Shown piece after piece: positions 4,601 through 6,498 of a stretch of DNA of 6,498 nt. Source of the DNA: an uncultured Blautia sp. (lineage in GTDB: Bacteria > Bacillota > Clostridia > Lachnospirales > Lachnospiraceae); NCBI GenBank assembly GCA_934408705.1, contig CAKRVL010000121.1:1-6498 (forward strand), given 5' to 3'. The position numbers and the translations under genes were made by a program. The notes beneath the pieces are model-generated. The model did not search any database and was not told where the DNA came from. It saw only the letters and a list, made by a program, of their open reading frames with translations. Each line of letters opens with the position of its first letter. The first letter of the stretch is position 1.

Positions 4601-6498
4601 GCATGGGAAGGATCATCTTCCATTTTGGTCTCTTCCTCAAACATCAGTCTGATGTCTGACGGCTGGTATTCTCTCAGGATTCCATCTGCCGTTGTTTCCA
4701 GGTTGTCTGCAAGGTATTTGATGGTTTCCTCGTTGTACATGTCGCCTCTGTACTCAATCTCAAAGACAAACTTATTTCTCTCAATTGAAATACTGATGGA
4801 AACAGGTGCCTTTGCCGCATTCAGATGAACAGGTTCTTCCTGCGCATATTCCCCGCCGATATTATCAAAGGCGAAGTTGTCGCCCTGATAGATCACCATG
4901 GCATCTGCCTTGATGTTGAACTCATGGCTGATCTGGGAGAACGGATATATATCATTGTTCATGGAATTAATCAGCTGCTGCTGGACTTCATTCAGGCAAT
5001 CCTTAGTGCTTCCTGAGAAATCACAGTAAACAGGAAGTGTCTTTACCAGCATACCCACGGTATCGGAAAGTCTGGAATCATTTCTTCCATGATAAATAGT
5101 GGTAAATACAGCATCTTTCTTAAAGTTGTATTTTCCAAGAGTAATACCAAAGGCAGAGATGAAGAATACATTCTCTGTGATTCCATGCTTCTTACAGAAA
5201 TCCTTTACATCCTGCACGGAAAATTCGCTGGTCTCACGATGATACATCTCTGCTGTTGGAGCTGCTCCGCTCTTGTCCGGATAGAAGTTGATGCTTCCGC
5301 CCGCATTTTCAAAAACAGATTTATAGTAGTTCTCTGCATTCTTATAAGCATCACTTGCCAGGGCATCCCTGTTATCAAGAGCCAGATCATAGGAGGTATA
5401 CGCTTCTGTTTCAAGCTTTTCTCCGCTGTAAGCCCTGTTAATGTCGTTCAGGATAATGCCAAGGGAGGTACCGTCTGCAACAATATGATGAATGTCAAGG
5501 AACAGATAATTTCCATCACAGGTTCTGTAAATTTCAAACCGGAAAAGCTGTTCATTAAACAGCATGTACGGACGAACCAGAGTTTCCCGGTTCATTCCAT
5601 TTATGATCTGTGTCTTATAGGTTAAAGCATCCTCACGTTTCTGAAGGACATTTCCGTTTTCATCCATAAAAAGTCTGGTTTTCAGATAAGGATGTGCCGC
5701 AACTGTGCTGTCAACTGCTTCTGCAAGCTTATAAAGGTCTACCTTTTTGTCAAGCTTCAGAAGATATGGGATATTATAAATAGTTGAGCCCATATTTGCA
5801 GTACATTCAATGAAAATTCCCTCCTGGGTATTGGTCAGAGGATAATTTTCCTGTACTTCTCTCTTTGTTTCCTTTCCGGCAGTTTTAACAAATCCTTCCA
5901 GCATCTGAATGGTAGGATGGTTCTTAATGTCTGATGTTTTTATAACAATATCAAAGGCCTTGGAAATAAGGATATTCAGCTTGATTGCAGTGATGGATGT
6001 TAAGCCAGCCTCAAAAATATCTGTAGTAATACCAAATTCAGTATAGCCCAGAACCTCTGCGATACAGTCAAACAGTTTCTGCTGAGCCTCATTCTCCGGT
6101 TTAATAATTTCCTCTATTTTTCTCTCCGGAAGAGGAAGAGCCTTTTTGTTTACCTTCTGGTTCTGATTCAGTGGGATCTTATCAATCTGCATGGTAACTG
6201 CCGGTACCATATACGCAGGTTTGGTTTCTTTGATAAAATCATTTAACTTATTTATGTCAACCTGGCTGTCAGATACTACATAAGCTGCAATGTATTTTCC
6301 ACCGCCATTAGGATCATCAAAAGCAACCACTGTTGCATCCTTTATACCTTCATATCTTCGGATAACCTCCTCAACCTCGGAAAGCTCAATTCTAAAGCCT
6401 CTGACCTTAACCTGGGAGTCTTTTCTTCCAATGATCTGGATATTTCCATCCGGAAGATATCTGGCAACATCACCGGAATGATACAGGACTTCATAGCC
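1672..6498 (-). CDS. Nonribosomal peptide synthetase with terminal thioester reductase (5' end outside window)
   Basis: This cytoplasmic multimodular enzyme condenses aminoacyl thioesters and releases the product reductively. The frame is open to the window edge; the GTG at 6330 is internal. Counting the 1608 visible residues from the edge: end of a first adenylation domain, about 1-125 (HSGD at 7-10, A8 block 24-43, Lys115); carrier domain, about 130-205 (FEAGLTS, phosphopantetheine Ser168); condensation domain, about 218-625 (intact HHIVADG at 337-343); second adenylation domain, about 630-1120 (YTSGSTGKPKGV 785-796, GYGPTE 916-921, A8 from 1022, Lys1110); second carrier domain (FFELGGSS, Ser1166); NAD(P)H thioester reductase, about 1245-1608 (GATGFLG 1251-1257, Thr1375, Tyr1408, Lys1412). 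There is no thioesterase or epimerase. The visible order matches the AusA plan A-T-C-A-T-R, which gives dipeptide aldehydes that cyclise to pyrazinones. More modules could lie upstream. The protein ends at a TGA at 1674-1672. Confidence 0.96.
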   Translation of the reverse strand, partial: GYEVLYHSGDVARYLPDGNIQIIGRKDSQVKVRGFRIELSEVEEVIRRYEGIKDATVVAFDDPNGGGKYIAAYVVSDSQVDINKLNDFIKETKPAYMVPAVTMQIDKIPLNQNQKVNKKALPLPERKIEEIIKPENEAQQKLFDCIAEVLGYTEFGITTDIFEAGLTSITAIKLNILISKAFDIVIKTSDIKNHPTIQMLEGFVKTAGKETKREVQENYPLTNTQEGIFIECTANMGSTIYNIPYLLKLDKKVDLYKLAEAVDSTVAAHPYLKTRLFMDENGNVLQKREDALTYKTQIINGMNRETLVRPYMLFNEQLFRFEIYRTCDGNYLFLDIHHIVADGTSLGIILNDINRAYSGEKLETEAYTSYDLALDNRDALASDAYKNAENYYKSVFENAGGSINFYPDKSGAAPTAEMYHRETSEFSVQDVKDFCKKHGITENVFFISAFGITLGKYNFKKDAVFTTIYHGRNDSRLSDTVGMLVKTLPVYCDFSGSTKDCLNEVQQQLINSMNNDIYPFSQISHEFNIKADAMVIYQGDNFAFDNIGGEYAQEEPVHLNAAKAPVSISISIERNKFVFEIEYRGDMYNEETIKYLADNLETTADGILREYQPSDIRLMFEEETKMEDDPSHAGKTFVDLFREAVAKYPDRPAVRDGMGELTYKELDHMSDYVAQKLTENGFGREKVAGILCGRTKEYAVAYVGVMKAGGAYVPLDPEYPQSRIEYMLKDSEAENLLVIDRYRSLVGFYDQNVISLDDVAAKSKDFALSVELTAPKPENLAYMIYTSGSTGKPKGVMLEQRNLLNLIEYILMTRKLTPDDIVAEFASFCFDASVIDLFAPLTAGAVLYILPESIRKDAVAVGKFIKEEKITTATFPTQMGELVAELLDDAPSLKFVTLGGEKFKYYRDRTYQMINGYGPTENTVSSTEFWVDKQYDNIPIGKSQRNIRSYIVDENMKRLPVGASGELCHAGRQIARGYHNLPEKTASVFVENPFSVCDEDKRLYRTGDMVRMKGDGNIEYIGRIDSQVKIRGYRIELGEIEGALLKHDKVKNAAVIVIEKGGNKYITAYYTGETIPEDELKLFLNPLIPDYMMPSFFVHLEKMPVTPGGKIDKKALPVPEVTTTASTAYVEPVTAVQIALCEIFEKALGIEKVGIEDNFFELGGSSLTASKVAVMCLSKNISIVYADIFKYPTIRELSAIVDNSEAFENPQSENEFSGYNYNRIQNVISGNVEENIDKVTKEQLGDIMITGATGFLGIHILKAYLDNYDGKVYCLVRKGKYESMEKRMMHMLMYYFDNPCEELFKDRIVCVDGDITSKEQVERFSEYKFNTIINCAACVKHFAAGDVLEKINVHGVENLIEFCKNNGRRLIQISTVSVAGEGSNGVPPMSRVFGENDLYIGQSITNEYIRTKFLAERAVLEAVSEGLDGKIIRVGNLMSRDSDGEFQINFITNGFLRSLRGYKAVGKFPIGGMHEIAEFSPIDSTALAVLRLVQTDRRFTVFHACNSHQIYMADLIYAMRRYGFKLDIVKDEEFETAVKEFAKNSDDSDVVSGLIAYTSHNENEIYTLDYSNRFTAQVLYRLDYKWPVTDDRYLESAIEALDRLAFFD

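Noticed and set aside
5089..5625. Plus-strand open frame of 178 codons
   Set aside because: It lies antisense to the condensation domain, whose frame is clearly coding, and its translation shows no recognisable domain.
6328..6330. GTG at 6330 as the start of the NRPS gene
   Set aside because: The frame stays open for 56 codons to the window edge, and those codons encode conserved adenylation motifs (HSGD and the QVKVRG block), so the GTG is an internal valine.
1..6498. CRISPR arrays, insertion sequences, tRNA or rRNA genes
   Set aside because: No spaced direct repeats, transposase motifs, terminal inverted repeats, cloverleaf or rRNA segments were found on either strand by reading.

Overview
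The window looks like a low-to-moderate-GC Gram-positive chromosome, most likely an anaerobic gut-type Clostridia (Lachnospiraceae-like). This is inferred from the NRPS style, the strong AGGAGG-type ribosome sites, the SpoIIAA/SpoIIAB-type regulators and the start of a Firmicutes-type rpmG. All genes I can support lie on the minus strand, so the transcription order runs from high to low coordinates.

Layout in transcription order. (1) 6498-1672: the C-terminal 1608 residues of a nonribosomal peptide synthetase whose 5' end lies outside the window. Visible domains are A(C-terminal end)-PCP-C-A-PCP-thioester reductase. (2) 1611-1309: a 100-aa STAS-domain anti-sigma-factor antagonist. (3) about 1264-857: a short HATPase_c protein of the RsbW/SpoIIAB type with no ATG, GTG or TTG start at its expected N-terminus. 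(4) 852-211: an Sfp-type 4'-phosphopantetheinyl transferase, 4 nt after the ATPase stop. (5) 210-33: an intergenic stretch with a sigma-70-like promoter, a possible terminator arranged around that promoter, and a leader hairpin. (6) 32-1: the first ten codons of rpmG (ribosomal protein L33), cut by the window edge.

How the genes fit together. The transferase would convert the NRPS carrier domains to their holo form. The two-module enzyme would join two aminoacyl units and release the product reductively as a peptide aldehyde. Such aldehydes usually cyclise to dihydropyrazinones or pyrazinones, as known for AusA/AusB of Staphylococcus aureus and for related gut clostridial clusters. The less ordinary part is a STAS/serine-kinase partner-switching pair placed between the synthetase and its activating enzyme, which suggests phosphorylation-dependent control linked to the pathway. 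No SpoIIE-type phosphatase or sigma factor is visible; either could lie upstream of the window.
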